46,910 nucleotides of DNA from Marivita sp. GTDB lineage: Bacteria > Pseudomonadota > Alphaproteobacteria > Rhodobacterales > Rhodobacteraceae. The stretch's first letter is position 1. Every line of letters begins with the position of its first letter. The position numbers and the translations under genes are program-made. Location: assembly GCF_017643905.1 (NCBI RefSeq), contig NZ_JAEPMO010000012.1, forward strand, positions 1 through 46,910, given 5' to 3'. A model generated the notes under the pieces. It made no database searches. It was given only the letters and a program-made list of their open reading frames with translations, and was not told the origin of the DNA. Below are positions 24,711 to 32,845 of the stretch, piece after piece.

Positions 24711-25827
24711 ATTGTGCGAGCCACGCCTGGAACTTCGCGTCGATATCGTCGCGATAGTCAGCCCAGAACTCGTAGTTGTAGAGGAACGTGTTCTTCGCGT
24801 TGTTCGGATCGGTCGGCATATGCGGTGCCATCTCGATGCCAAGCTCTGCGTGTGTGGACACCAGCGGTGCCGAGGATGCACGTGCCGGACCGTAGGAGAT
24901 GAACTTCGCCTGATCTGCCAAACGCTGGGTGTCGGTTGCGAAACGGACAAAGTCCATCACACGGGCCAGACGGTCTTCCGGGAGGCCGGTCGGGATGATC
25001 CAACCATCAAGGTCGAACACCTGAGCGTCCCACATCATGCCGATCGGCTGACCCTGCTCGACAATGGCCGAGAAGAGACGACCGTTATAGGTCGAACCCA
25101 TGAACACTTCGCCATCCGCCAGAAGCTGCGGCGTGTCAGCACCGGCGTTCCACCAGATCACTTGATCCTTGATGGTGTCGAGCTTGGCCAGAGCCTGGTC
25201 CTGACCTTCGTCGGTTTCCAGAACGTCGTAGACGTCTTCCTTGGCCACGCCGTCACAGAGCAGCGCCCATTCCATGTTGTTGATAGGACGCTTTTCCAGC
25301 GCGCGCTTGCCCGGATAGGTTTCCAGATCGAAGACCGAGCAAATGTCGGACGGCGGCTCTACGCCAGCCGGAACCATGTCTGTGCGGTAGCCGAAGGTCG
25401 TGGAGTACACGATCTGCGGGATGTAGCAATCCGACACGATCAGATCGCCGAAATCGTCGCTTGCGCTTGTGCCATCGGGGGCTGCTGCCAGCATTTCGTC
25501 ATGGTCGATTTCCATCGCCAGACCTTCGTCACAGAGACGGATCGCGTCGGCTGCAACGACGTCAACCAGATCCCATGTGATGTTGCCCGCTTCGTTCATT
25601 GCGCGAAGTTTCGCCACAGCTTCCGCCGAGCTTTCGTCCCAGGACGCGCTCACATCGGGGTGCATTTCAATGTAGGGCGCGACATAAGCGTTTTGCTGCG
25701 ACGCCTGATAAGCTCCGCCCCAGCTGACAAGTGTCATGCTGTCAGCCATACCGTGACCGGCTGCGTATGCACCCGCGGCGGCAACGGTAAGTGCGCTGGT
25801 CGCCAAAAGTGTTTTAGACAGTTTCAT
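24709..25827 (-). CDS. Extracellular solute-binding protein, polyamine type
   Basis: 372 residues. A Sec signal peptide (MKLSKTLLATSALTVAAAGAYA, cut near residue 22) precedes a PotD/PotF-class periplasmic binding protein: LVSWGGAYQASQQNAY, SAEAVAKLRAMNEAGNITWDLVDV, YRTDMVP and PTGLPEDRLARVMDFVRF. The ligand set of true PotD/PotF could not be confirmed, so spermidine, putrescine or another cationic or acidic solute all remain possible. GGGAG lies eight bases before ATG. A 9-bp hairpin separates it from the ATPase gene upstream. Confidence 0.9.
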   Translation of the reverse strand: MKLSKTLLATSALTVAAAGAYAAGHGMADSMTLVSWGGAYQASQQNAYVAPYIEMHPDVSASWDESSAEAVAKLRAMNEAGNITWDLVDVVAADAIRLCDEGLAMEIDHDEMLAAAPDGTSASDDFGDLIVSDCYIPQIVYSTTFGYRTDMVPAGVEPPSDICSVFDLETYPGKRALEKRPINNMEWALLCDGVAKEDVYDVLETDEGQDQALAKLDTIKDQVIWWNAGADTPQLLADGEVFMGSTYNGRLFSAIVEQGQPIGMMWDAQVFDLDGWIIPTGLPEDRLARVMDFVRFATDTQRLADQAKFISYGPARASSAPLVSTHAELGIEMAPHMPTDPNNAKNTFLYNYEFWADYRDDIDAKFQAWLAQ

Positions 25828-25841
25828 TCATATTCTCCCGT

Positions 25842-25883
25842 TTCGGCCCGCTTATGACACATGGTGATGCGGGTCGGGCCGAA
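25842..25883 (-). repeat. Intergenic hairpin between ATPase and binding-protein genes
   Basis: TTCGGCCCG (25842-25850) and CGGGCCGAA (25875-25883) form a perfect 9-bp stem with a 24-base loop. It lies just upstream of the binding-protein ribosome site. It may set transcript processing or translation of that gene relative to the ATPase. Confidence 0.55.
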
Positions 25884-25934
25884 CCGACACCACCTGTAAT
25901 GCCACGGGACCGCGCCGCGATCCCGCGCCAATTC

Positions 25935-27044
25935 TTATTTGCTGGGCGCATCCAGAGCGCGGCAATCCTCGGGCAACCACCCAATGTCGATCTGCGTACC
26001 CGGCTGGAGGCGCACCTGGTCGGGCGCGTTCCGCGTCTTGATGACGAACTCGTCATTGCCGGCAACCTTGAGCCGGGTGCGGAAAATGTCGCCCATGTAA
26101 ATGAATTCAAGCACCTCTGCCTTGAGCGTGTGTGCGCCCTCTTGCAGACGGTCCTTGTTGATCTCAACACGCTCCGGACGGATCGACACGCGAGTCCGTT
26201 CACCGCCCTTGCTGACATTGACCGGGACCGCATCAATCAGCTCTCCGTCGTCGAGCTGAACAACACAGGTGTTGCCCTTCATCTCACGAATGACGCCCTC
26301 GAGCGTGTTGTTTTCGCCGATAAACTGCGCGACAAAGCTGTTCTGCGGCTTCTCGTAAAGCTCATCCGGCGGCGCAAGCTGCTGAATGCGGCCATCATCG
26401 AACACAGCCACCCGATCTGACATCGTCAAAGCCTCGGTCTGGTCATGGGTCACGTATACCACGGTGATGCCAAGGCGATGCGCCAGGTCGGTGATCTCGA
26501 ACTGCATCTTCTCACGCAGTTGCTTGTCCAAAGCGCCCAGCGGCTCGTCCATCAGAACCAGCTCCGGTTCGAACACCAGTGCCCGCGCCAACGCGATCCG
26601 CTGCTGCTGACCACCGGACAGTTGCGCCGGACGACGGCCCCCAAAGGCCCCCATCTCGACCATGTCCAGCGCCCGCTTCACCTTGGCTTCCCGGTCGGAC
26701 TTGCCGATCTTGCGCACCTCGAGCGGAAAGCTGAGGTTCTCCGCAATGGTCATGTGCGGGAACAAGGCGTAGTTCTGGAACACCATGCCGATCCCACGTT
26801 TGTGCGGCGGGATGTTGTTGATCGGCCGACCATTCAGCCGGATGTCGCCATGGGTTGCGGTCTCGAACCCGGCAAGCATCATGAGGCAGGTGGTCTTGCC
26901 CGATCCCGACGGCCCGAGCATCGTCAGAAACTCGCCCTTCGGCATGGTAAGATTAAGGTCTTTCACGACAAGCTGTACGCCGTCGTAACTCTTTTGCACT
27001 CGTTCAAATTCGACGAACGCGTCACTGTTTGACGTGTCGGGCAA
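25935..27044 (-). CDS. ABC transporter ATP-binding protein, polyamine type (PotA-like)
   Basis: 369 residues. ABC ATPase domain: Walker A GPSGSGKTTCL (about 44-54), Q-loop NYALFPHMT, signature LSGGQQQRIALARAL, Walker B LVLMDEPLGALD and the H-loop YVTHDQTEA. A C-terminal TOBE domain (about 260-365, VSIRPERVEI) matches PotA/CysA-type ATPases. It powers the two permeases downstream. The start is TTG at 27044: no in-frame ATG or GTG occurs before the upstream stop, and GGGAG is seven bases in front, a good ribosome site. First gene of the five-gene minus-strand operon. Confidence 0.93.
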   Translation of the reverse strand: MPDTSNSDAFVEFERVQKSYDGVQLVVKDLNLTMPKGEFLTMLGPSGSGKTTCLMMLAGFETATHGDIRLNGRPINNIPPHKRGIGMVFQNYALFPHMTIAENLSFPLEVRKIGKSDREAKVKRALDMVEMGAFGGRRPAQLSGGQQQRIALARALVFEPELVLMDEPLGALDKQLREKMQFEITDLAHRLGITVVYVTHDQTEALTMSDRVAVFDDGRIQQLAPPDELYEKPQNSFVAQFIGENNTLEGVIREMKGNTCVVQLDDGELIDAVPVNVSKGGERTRVSIRPERVEINKDRLQEGAHTLKAEVLEFIYMGDIFRTRLKVAGNDEFVIKTRNAPDQVRLQPGTQIDIGWLPEDCRALDAPSK

Positions 27045-27596
27045 AAACGAACTCCCTGTGTTGTCCGTGGATTGGTTCCACGTGTCTGGTCAAAATAAAT
27101 CGCGTTAGGCTCCGCATTGCAACACGGTTGCCCAAGTTTCGCGCCTTCAAGAGCGTTTGCAGGAAATTTCGGCAGTTGAAGAGACATTTGGCGGGAAAAA
27201 CGTCTCTGTAACGAGACACGGCAGTACATTTTCTCACGACAAATTTTGTCACCACCGCCCCTTTTCGCCCGAAACACGCCTAACTCGTACGGACCAAGCC
27301 AGAGTCGCAGAGTTTTCGATTGGCGATTCGCGACGCTTTATGAACCGAATATGTCCTCGCGAATGATTCCTGCCCCATCCGGCGCGCAGTTCTCTGCCAA
27401 GTCGTGTTCATACTTGCGCCTTTCCTGTCGGCATGAGGGCCACGCTGTACCAGGCCGCCAGAGCAAGCTGCGGAACATGACCCGGAGACAATACCCGGTT
27501 TTTGCTATGGATTGGCCACAATCCAGTCAAACTCGACGACTAAACCCTTTGGAAACCAACTCGTGCAATCCTTGTACGGAGGTGATTGGGGTTTCG
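27045..27596. other. 552-base intergenic region between divergent transport operons
   Basis: No convincing gene on either strand. It must carry the promoters of the polyamine-type operon (minus) and the KpsT/KpsE pair (plus). Visible structure: GAGAC at 27181-27185 and 27213-27217 both complement GTCTC at 27202-27206, giving two mutually exclusive stems in the leader of the ATPase gene. TGGATTG-GCCA-CAATCCA (27508-27525), a perfect 7-bp inverted repeat, lies about 70 bases before the KpsT start and could be an operator. Confidence 0.5.
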
Positions 27597-28256
27597 ATGC
27601 TTGAATTCGACAATGTGAGCAAATCGTTCTGGACGGGATCGCATCGCAAGGTGATTCTGGACCGGGCGTCGTTTCGGGTCGAACTGGGGCAGTCGCTGGG
27701 GATTCTGGCGCCCAATGGCACCGGCAAGACGACGCTGGTCAAGATGATGGCGGGGCTGGAAAAGCCCGATGAGGGCGAGATCCGCAAGACCTACCGGGTG
27801 TCGTTCCCTCTGGGCTTCATGGGCGGGGTCGTCACGCGGCACACGGCGATGGAAAACTCGCGCTTCATTGCCCGGCTCTACGGGCTCGATCCCGATTACG
27901 TGGAGGCCTATTGCCGCTGGCTTTGCGATCTGGGCGAATATTTCGACCAGCCGCTGGGCACCTATTCCTCGGGCATGCGGGCGCGCTTCACCTTCGCGCT
28001 GCTCCTGGCGCTCGATTTCGACATTTATCTCGTGGACGAAGGGATGCCGACCTACACGGATGTGGAATTCAACCGCAAGGCGGGCGACATCCTGGCCGAG
28101 CGGCTCCGCACCACCACCATGATCATGGTGTCCCACCAACCCGAAACGCTGGCGCGATTTGTCAGCAAGGCCGCCGTTCTCAGGGATGGCAAGCTGCACA
28201 TGTTCGACAGCCTGGAAGAAGCGAAACAGCTCTATGACTATGAAACCCACAGCTAA
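27597..28256 (+). CDS. Capsule polysaccharide export ATPase, KpsT-like
   Basis: 219 residues. Walker A APNGTGKTT (38-46), signature YSSGMRARF and Walker B IYLVDEG, with VSHQPET as H-loop region. Size and sequence match the KpsT/BexA/Wzt-short class that drives export of capsule or other polysaccharide through a KpsM permease. The start is ATG 27597 (MLEFDNVSKSFW), preceded by CGGAGGTG at a rather long spacing. A GTG at 27582 is an alternative. It overlaps the KpsE-like gene. No permease gene (kpsM) is next to it. Confidence 0.9.
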   Translation: MLEFDNVSKSFWTGSHRKVILDRASFRVELGQSLGILAPNGTGKTTLVKMMAGLEKPDEGEIRKTYRVSFPLGFMGGVVTRHTAMENSRFIARLYGLDPDYVEAYCRWLCDLGEYFDQPLGTYSSGMRARFTFALLLALDFDIYLVDEGMPTYTDVEFNRKAGDILAERLRTTTMIMVSHQPETLARFVSKAAVLRDGKLHMFDSLEEAKQLYDYETHS

Positions 28257-29856
28257 GCGTTTTCGCATCCGCCGCAGCGAATCGGGCACCGACACAGGTC
28301 ATTTGGCTCCGGCCGGACACCCTGCCCCGTCCTCCGGCGCGTCCGCAGCGGCAGCACCGCAGCGGCGTATTCAGCGCCCCGCCGGTGGTGGCGTGGAGCA
28401 AGCGCTTCTGGCCATTCGGGACGAAGGTCTGACGGGGCGCCAGTTGCGTATGGCGCGGCGCATCGCTCAGAAACACGGGCTGGATCCAAACACCGATTAC
28501 GAAGCGGTTTATCTGCTGCGCCTCAAAGGCATCGATCCGTTCCAGCGCGAAAACGCGCTTGATTTGATGGTGCCCGCCGAAAGCGCCGGACAGGCGCGGT
28601 CCAAGGCCCCCGCCACCGATCAACCTTTGGCGGTTCAACCGCAGCTGCCGCAGACGGCCAAGCCGGACACCAAGAACCTCCCCGCCACGGACAATCGCAG
28701 CCCGGCGGAGCGGCGCCAGCAGGAGATCATGGCGATCCAGAAGGACATGGCCCGCCGCCGCAATCGCCGGATGCGCATGCTCTTTGCCCGGCTTGCGGTT
28801 TTCGTGCTGCTGCCCACACTCGTCGCCGGCTGGTATTTCTTCACCCTCGCCACGCCGATGTACGCCTCGAAATCCGAATTCCTCATCCTCAAGGCCGAGA
28901 CCCAGAGCGGCGGCATTGGCGGGCTCTTCTCGGGCACGCAATTCGCCACCAACCAGGATGCCATCGCGGTCCAAAGCTACCTGACCTCCAAGGACGCCAT
29001 GCTGCGCCTGAGCGAGGACGAGGGCTTCAAGGCGCATTTCTCGCAGCCCGAGATCGACCCGCTGCACCGGCTGGAGCCCGACGCCTCTGCCGAGGACATG
29101 TACAAGCTCTACAAGAAATACGTCCAGATCGGCTATGACCCGACCGAAGGCGTGATCCGCATGGAGGTGGCCGCGGCCGATCCGCAGGTGGCCGCCGATT
29201 TCTCCACCGCCCTCATCGGCTATGCCGAGGAGCGGGTCGACAACCTGACCGCCCGCAAGCGCGAGAACGCGGTCAAGGATGCCGAGCTGGGTCTGGCCGA
29301 GGCCGAACAGGCCCGCCGCGACGCGCAGGAAAAGCTGGTGCGCATGCAACAGGACAGCGCCGTTCTCGACCCGAGGGCGCGCATCGGGGCGCTGCAGGCG
29401 CGCGTCGAGACGGTGGAGACGGAAATCCAGGAAAAGACCCTGCAATTGCAGGCGCTGATGGACAACGCCCGCCCCAACCGCAGCCGCGTCGAAGGGGTGG
29501 AGGCCGACATCCGCCGCCTCGAGGCGCTCAAGGCCGAGATCAACGCCGAGATGACCGCGCAAAGCGCCGGCGCCGGATCGCTGGCGGAAACCGCCGTGCA
29601 AATCCAGCTGGCCGAGGCGGATCTCGCCACCCGCGACATGATGCTGTCCGCCGCCCTCGAACGGCTCGACCAGGCCCGCCGCGACGCCGACAGCCAGGCG
29701 CGCTATCTCACCACCTCGGTCTACCCCCTGCCTTCCCAGGACCCAAGCTACCCCCGCGCCTTCGAGAACACGCTCCTCACCTTCCTCGTCTTCTCCGGCA
29801 TCTACCTGCTGATCTCCCTCACCGCCTCCATCCTCAGAGAACAGGTCTCGAACTGA
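28240..29856 (+). CDS. Capsule export inner-membrane protein, KpsE-like
   Basis: 538 residues of the polysaccharide co-polymerase/KpsE family. An unusual cytoplasmic N-terminal part (1-180) contains a proline/alanine-rich stretch and a small charged module (EGLTGRQLRMARRIAQKHGL then GIDPFQREN). Helix 1 is at about 182-202. The periplasmic part has long coiled coils (about 330-480; ARKRENAVKDAELGLAEAEQ, ALQARVETVETEIQEKTLQL) and ends with helix 2 at about 511-531. Starts at ATG 28240 or 28234, inside the KpsT gene. Family role: bridges the inner-membrane exporter to the outer-membrane channel KpsD/Wza, neither of which is in the window. Confidence 0.88.
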   Translation: MKPTAKRFRIRRSESGTDTGHLAPAGHPAPSSGASAAAAPQRRIQRPAGGGVEQALLAIRDEGLTGRQLRMARRIAQKHGLDPNTDYEAVYLLRLKGIDPFQRENALDLMVPAESAGQARSKAPATDQPLAVQPQLPQTAKPDTKNLPATDNRSPAERRQQEIMAIQKDMARRRNRRMRMLFARLAVFVLLPTLVAGWYFFTLATPMYASKSEFLILKAETQSGGIGGLFSGTQFATNQDAIAVQSYLTSKDAMLRLSEDEGFKAHFSQPEIDPLHRLEPDASAEDMYKLYKKYVQIGYDPTEGVIRMEVAAADPQVAADFSTALIGYAEERVDNLTARKRENAVKDAELGLAEAEQARRDAQEKLVRMQQDSAVLDPRARIGALQARVETVETEIQEKTLQLQALMDNARPNRSRVEGVEADIRRLEALKAEINAEMTAQSAGAGSLAETAVQIQLAEADLATRDMMLSAALERLDQARRDADSQARYLTTSVYPLPSQDPSYPRAFENTLLTFLVFSGIYLLISLTASILREQVSN

Positions 29857-29864
29857 CGCTCAGG

Positions 29865-29886
29865 GCAGCATTCGCCTGAATGCTGC
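29865..29886. terminator. Hairpin after the KpsE-like gene
   Basis: GCAGCATTC and GAATGCTGC form a perfect 9-bp stem with loop GCCT, eight bases after the KpsE stop. No T-tract follows, so it may slow or stabilise rather than terminate cleanly. Confidence 0.45.
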
Positions 29887-29969
29887 AAGTGCAAACTGCC
29901 ACAGGTGACAAGCCCAGTCGTGCGCCCTATAAGGCGCGCGACTTGATTTTGGCAGAGCAGAGGCCCGAC

Positions 29970-30890
29970 ATGACAACCCTCGTATTCGGACACAAATCCC
30001 CCGACACCGATAGTACCGGCAGCCCGATCATCTGGGCGTGGTATCTCAACCAGATCAAGGGCGAAGAGGCCAAGCCCGTCCTGCTGGGCGAGCCCAACAC
30101 CGAAGCCGCCTTCGTTCTCGACCACTGGGAGCTCGACAAGCCCGAGATCATCTCGACCGTCGATGCCGACCAGCCCGTCGTCATCGTCGACACCAACAAC
30201 CCGGCCGAACTGCCCGATGCGATCAACAGCGCCGACATCCGCGCGATCATCGACCACCACAAACTGGTCGGCGGTCTGGAAACCAAGGGCCCCATCGACA
30301 TCCGCATCGAACCCGTCGCCAGCACCGCCACCATCATGTGGAAGATGATCGGTGACGACCTCGCCCAGGCCCCCCGTGGCATCAAAGGCGCGATGCTGTC
30401 CTGCATCCTCAGCGACACGCTGGAATTCCGCTCGCCGACGACCACACAGGAAGACAAGGCCATCGCCCATGCGCTGTCCGACGACCTCGGCGTGTCGATC
30501 CCCGACTTCGCCGCCGAGATGTTCGCTGCGAAATCCGACGTGTCTGCCTTCTCCGACGCTGAACTCCTGCGCATGGACAGCAAGGAATACCCGGTCGAGG
30601 GCACGAAGTTCCGCGTGTCGGTTCTCGAAACCACGTCGCCGAAAATCGTGCTCGACCGCAAGGACAGCCTGATGGCGTCCATGGTTGATGTCGCCAAGGA
30701 AGACGGCGTCGATCAGGTGATCCTCTTCGTCGTCGACATCCTGAACGAGGAATCGACCCTTCTGGTGCCGAACGATCTGGTCAAGACACTGGCCGAAAAG
30801 AGCTTTGGCGCAACCGTGTCGGGTGACACCGTGGTTCTGCCCGGCGTTGTCAGCCGGAAAAAGCAGATCATCCCGAATCTGAAACTCTGA
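29970..30890 (+). CDS. ppaC: Manganese-dependent inorganic pyrophosphatase
   Basis: 306 residues, family II PPase of the DHH phosphoesterase superfamily. It hydrolyses diphosphate to phosphate. Metal residues are visible: His8 and Asp12/Asp14 in FGHKSPDTDS, the VDTNNP aspartate, and the DHH motif IIDHHK. The DHHA2 domain carries SDTLEFRSPTTTQED and ends with the VSRKKQIIPNL arginine/lysine signature. ATG 29970 is chosen because it opens directly onto the family N-terminus; the 30 codons upstream cover the hairpin region and are not coding. Confidence 0.96.
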   Translation: MTTLVFGHKSPDTDSTGSPIIWAWYLNQIKGEEAKPVLLGEPNTEAAFVLDHWELDKPEIISTVDADQPVVIVDTNNPAELPDAINSADIRAIIDHHKLVGGLETKGPIDIRIEPVASTATIMWKMIGDDLAQAPRGIKGAMLSCILSDTLEFRSPTTTQEDKAIAHALSDDLGVSIPDFAAEMFAAKSDVSAFSDAELLRMDSKEYPVEGTKFRVSVLETTSPKIVLDRKDSLMASMVDVAKEDGVDQVILFVVDILNEESTLLVPNDLVKTLAEKSFGATVSGDTVVLPGVVSRKKQIIPNLKL

Positions 30891-30901
30891 CCTCGCTCTG
30901 T

Positions 30902-31231
30902 GTGACGGTCACACCGCTCACCACCGGGGTTCTTTTAACAGGCGGCGTCTTCGCATTCGTCAACGGCGTCGCCTTTTGGATGTTCTACGTTGATAAAGAA
31001 CGCGCCATCCGGGGCGAGTGGCGTATTTCCGAAACCTCGCTTCTGATGCTCGCCTTTCTTGGTGGGTGGGTCGGCGCAAAAGCGGCGCAGCGTCGGTTTC
31101 GACACAAAACGCGCAAGCAACCGTTCCGGACATTTCTCAACCTGATCCCGTTTCTATGGGTGATCCTCGGTTTCGCCTTCGCCTACGAAACCGACCTCAT
31201 GAACTCGAGAAGTTTCTTCGCAGCTCAATAA
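30902..31231 (+). CDS. DUF1294 membrane protein
   Basis: 109 residues, three hydrophobic segments. DUF1294 hallmarks: NGVAFWMFYVDKERAIRGEWRISE, LAFLGGWVGAKAAQRRFRHKTRK with the conserved FRHKT-K, and a C-terminal helix. Function of the family is unknown. GTG start 30902, eleven bases after ppaC, so likely co-transcribed with it. Confidence 0.85.
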   Translation: MTVTPLTTGVLLTGGVFAFVNGVAFWMFYVDKERAIRGEWRISETSLLMLAFLGGWVGAKAAQRRFRHKTRKQPFRTFLNLIPFLWVILGFAFAYETDLMNSRSFFAAQ

Positions 31232-31310
31232 CGAAGTTTGCCCGCCTCGGCTGGCAATCATTCCCGGTTCGGGCGATACGTGGCGCAACCCGCGTCAATC
31301 AGGTGCCTTC

Positions 31311-32183
31311 ATGACCCAGATCATCAACTCCCTCGCCGACATCGCAAACCGCTACGACGTGTTGCTCGTCGATCTCTGGGGCTGCGTACACAATGGCGTC
31401 ACCGCCCATGAAGAGGCTGTCTCGGCCCTGCGCGGCTTCAAGCAGGGCGGCGGCACGGTGGTCTTGCTCACCAACGCGCCTCGGTCGCGCCACGAGGTGG
31501 CCAAACAGCTTGTGCGTCTGAACGTGCCCGAGGACTGCTATGACAGCATCGCCACAAGCGGCGACAGCGCCCGCGCCGCGATGTTCCGTGGCGCGGTGGG
31601 GGAAAAGGTCTGGTTCATGGGGCAGCCCTTTGACGAGACCTTCTTTGACCCGATGGAATTGATCGAGGACCCGGTGAACATCCAGCGCGTCGAGTTGGAA
31701 GACGCCGAAGGCATTGTCTGCTGCGGCCCGTTCGACCCCCATGCCGACCCGGCGGTCAACCGTCCGCAGTTTCTGTACGCCAAGCAAAAGGGCCTCAAAC
31801 TGCTCTGCGCCAACCCGGACATCGTGGTGGATCGCGGCGACACGCGCGAATGGTGTGCAGGCGCACTGGCCGCGCTCTATACCGAAATGGGGGGCGAAAG
31901 CCTTTACTTCGGCAAGCCCCATCCGCCGATCTATGACCTTGCCCGCCGCCGCATCGCCGCCCTTGGGCTGGACGTGGACCCGACCCGTATTCTGGCCATC
32001 GGGGATGGCGTCCACACCGACATCGACGGCGCGATGGGCGAGGACATCGATTCCCTTTTCATTTCCGGAGGTCTTGCCGCAGCCGAGACAAAAACGTCGC
32101 ACCAACCCGATCCGGATGCGCTAAGTGCCTATCTTGCAAAGGAAAACGCGTCTCCGACCTATACTATTGGGCAACTCCGCTGA
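31311..32183 (+). CDS. HAD-superfamily class IIA hydrolase (TIGR01459-type)
   Basis: 290 residues. Motif I VLLVDLWGCVHNG (about 14-26) carries the nucleophile aspartate but has DLWG where most HADs have DxD. VVLLTNAPRSR supplies motif II, and GKPHPPIYDLA with ILAIGDGVHTDIDGAMG supplies motifs III-IV. This is the NagD-like subfamily, frequent and single-copy in Alphaproteobacteria, with substrate unknown (phosphorylated sugars or nucleotides are usual for relatives). A 13-bp inverted repeat follows its stop. Confidence 0.88.
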   Translation: MTQIINSLADIANRYDVLLVDLWGCVHNGVTAHEEAVSALRGFKQGGGTVVLLTNAPRSRHEVAKQLVRLNVPEDCYDSIATSGDSARAAMFRGAVGEKVWFMGQPFDETFFDPMELIEDPVNIQRVELEDAEGIVCCGPFDPHADPAVNRPQFLYAKQKGLKLLCANPDIVVDRGDTREWCAGALAALYTEMGGESLYFGKPHPPIYDLARRRIAALGLDVDPTRILAIGDGVHTDIDGAMGEDIDSLFISGGLAAAETKTSHQPDPDALSAYLAKENASPTYTIGQLR

Positions 32184-32211
32184 CGCAGATTTTGCTTGCT
32201 TTTCTGCGGTT

Positions 32212-32266
32212 GCAAAGTAATAAAGTTGCCAAATCGGGCATCTGACTTAGCTATTTATTACTTTGC
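32212..32266. promoter_or_regulatory. 13-bp perfect inverted repeat upstream of the MaoC-type gene
   Basis: GCAAAGTAATAAA (32212-32224) and TTTATTACTTTGC (32254-32266) are perfectly complementary across 29 bases. The downstream arm ends 12 bases before the GGAG ribosome site of the gene at 32288. It is AT-rich in a GC-rich neighbourhood. It may bind a repressor at two half-sites or form an RNA stem in the leader. Confidence 0.55.
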
Positions 32267-32287
32267 CGCCTGCGAGTGGAGTGCGAA

Positions 32288-32731
32288 ATGTTGGACAACC
32301 TGCCACGCGGAACGATCTGCATCGAAGACATCGAAATGGGGATGTCGCGCCACCTGCGCAAACAGGTGACCGATCAGGACATCGAGATGTTCGCGCAGAT
32401 CTCGACCGACCGGAACCCGGTGCATCTGGACGACGATTACGCGCAGGACACGATTTTCGAGGGCCGCATCGCGCATGGGATGCTGACCGCCGGCCTCATC
32501 TCAGCCGTGATCGGCGAACAGCTGCCCGGCCATGGTACGGTCTACATGGGCCAGACGCTGAAATTCCTCGCCCCCGTACGCCCCGGCGACGTGGTCTATG
32601 CCGAGGTCAAGGTGGTCGACATCGACATCGCCAAGCGGCGCGTGACGCTGGATTGTCATTGCTCGGTCGATGGCAAAAAGGTGCTGATAGGCGAAGCCAA
32701 GGTGCTCGCCCCGTCCCGCAAGTTCGACTGA
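32288..32731 (+). CDS. MaoC-like (R)-specific enoyl-CoA hydratase
   Basis: 147 residues, single hot-dog fold. The hydratase-2 motif is present: FAQISTDRNPVHLDDDYA with catalytic Asp and His, then FEGRIAHGMLTAGLIS and LKFLAPVRPGDVVYAEV. Relatives (PhaJ type) hydrate trans-2-enoyl-CoA to (R)-3-hydroxyacyl-CoA, feeding polyhydroxyalkanoate synthesis or fatty-acid metabolism. The usual G before D in the motif is replaced by T. ATG 32288 with GGAG seven bases upstream is preferred to GTG 32276. Confidence 0.88.
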   Translation: MLDNLPRGTICIEDIEMGMSRHLRKQVTDQDIEMFAQISTDRNPVHLDDDYAQDTIFEGRIAHGMLTAGLISAVIGEQLPGHGTVYMGQTLKFLAPVRPGDVVYAEVKVVDIDIAKRRVTLDCHCSVDGKKVLIGEAKVLAPSRKFD

Positions 32732-32743
32732 CCCTGTCACGGG

Positions 32744-32810
32744 CGCGGATGCGTCGACGCATCCGCGGTTTTCCGTCACCGGAAAATCCCCGCCAGCCCG
32801 CAGCGGGGAT
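32744..32810. repeat. Three adjacent hairpins between MaoC and RibF genes
   Basis: A 24-bp perfect palindrome at 32744-32767 (core GATGCGTCGACGCATC), TTTTCCG/CGGAAAA (32769-32786) and ATCCCCGC/GCGGGGAT (32786-32810). They fill most of the gap between the two genes. The first shares 12 of 13 bases with a repeat at 46355-46367. Likely a transcript-end structure and a copy of a dispersed intergenic repeat. Confidence 0.65.
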
Positions 32811-32845
32811 TGCAACCCCCCAGCGCCACCGCTAGTCCTCTGCGC

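Noticed and set aside
32205-32235. TTGCAAAG and TTGCCAAA as PccR/RamB-type TTTGCAAA sites
   Set aside because: Neither copy matches the octamer, and the spacing differs from the known site.
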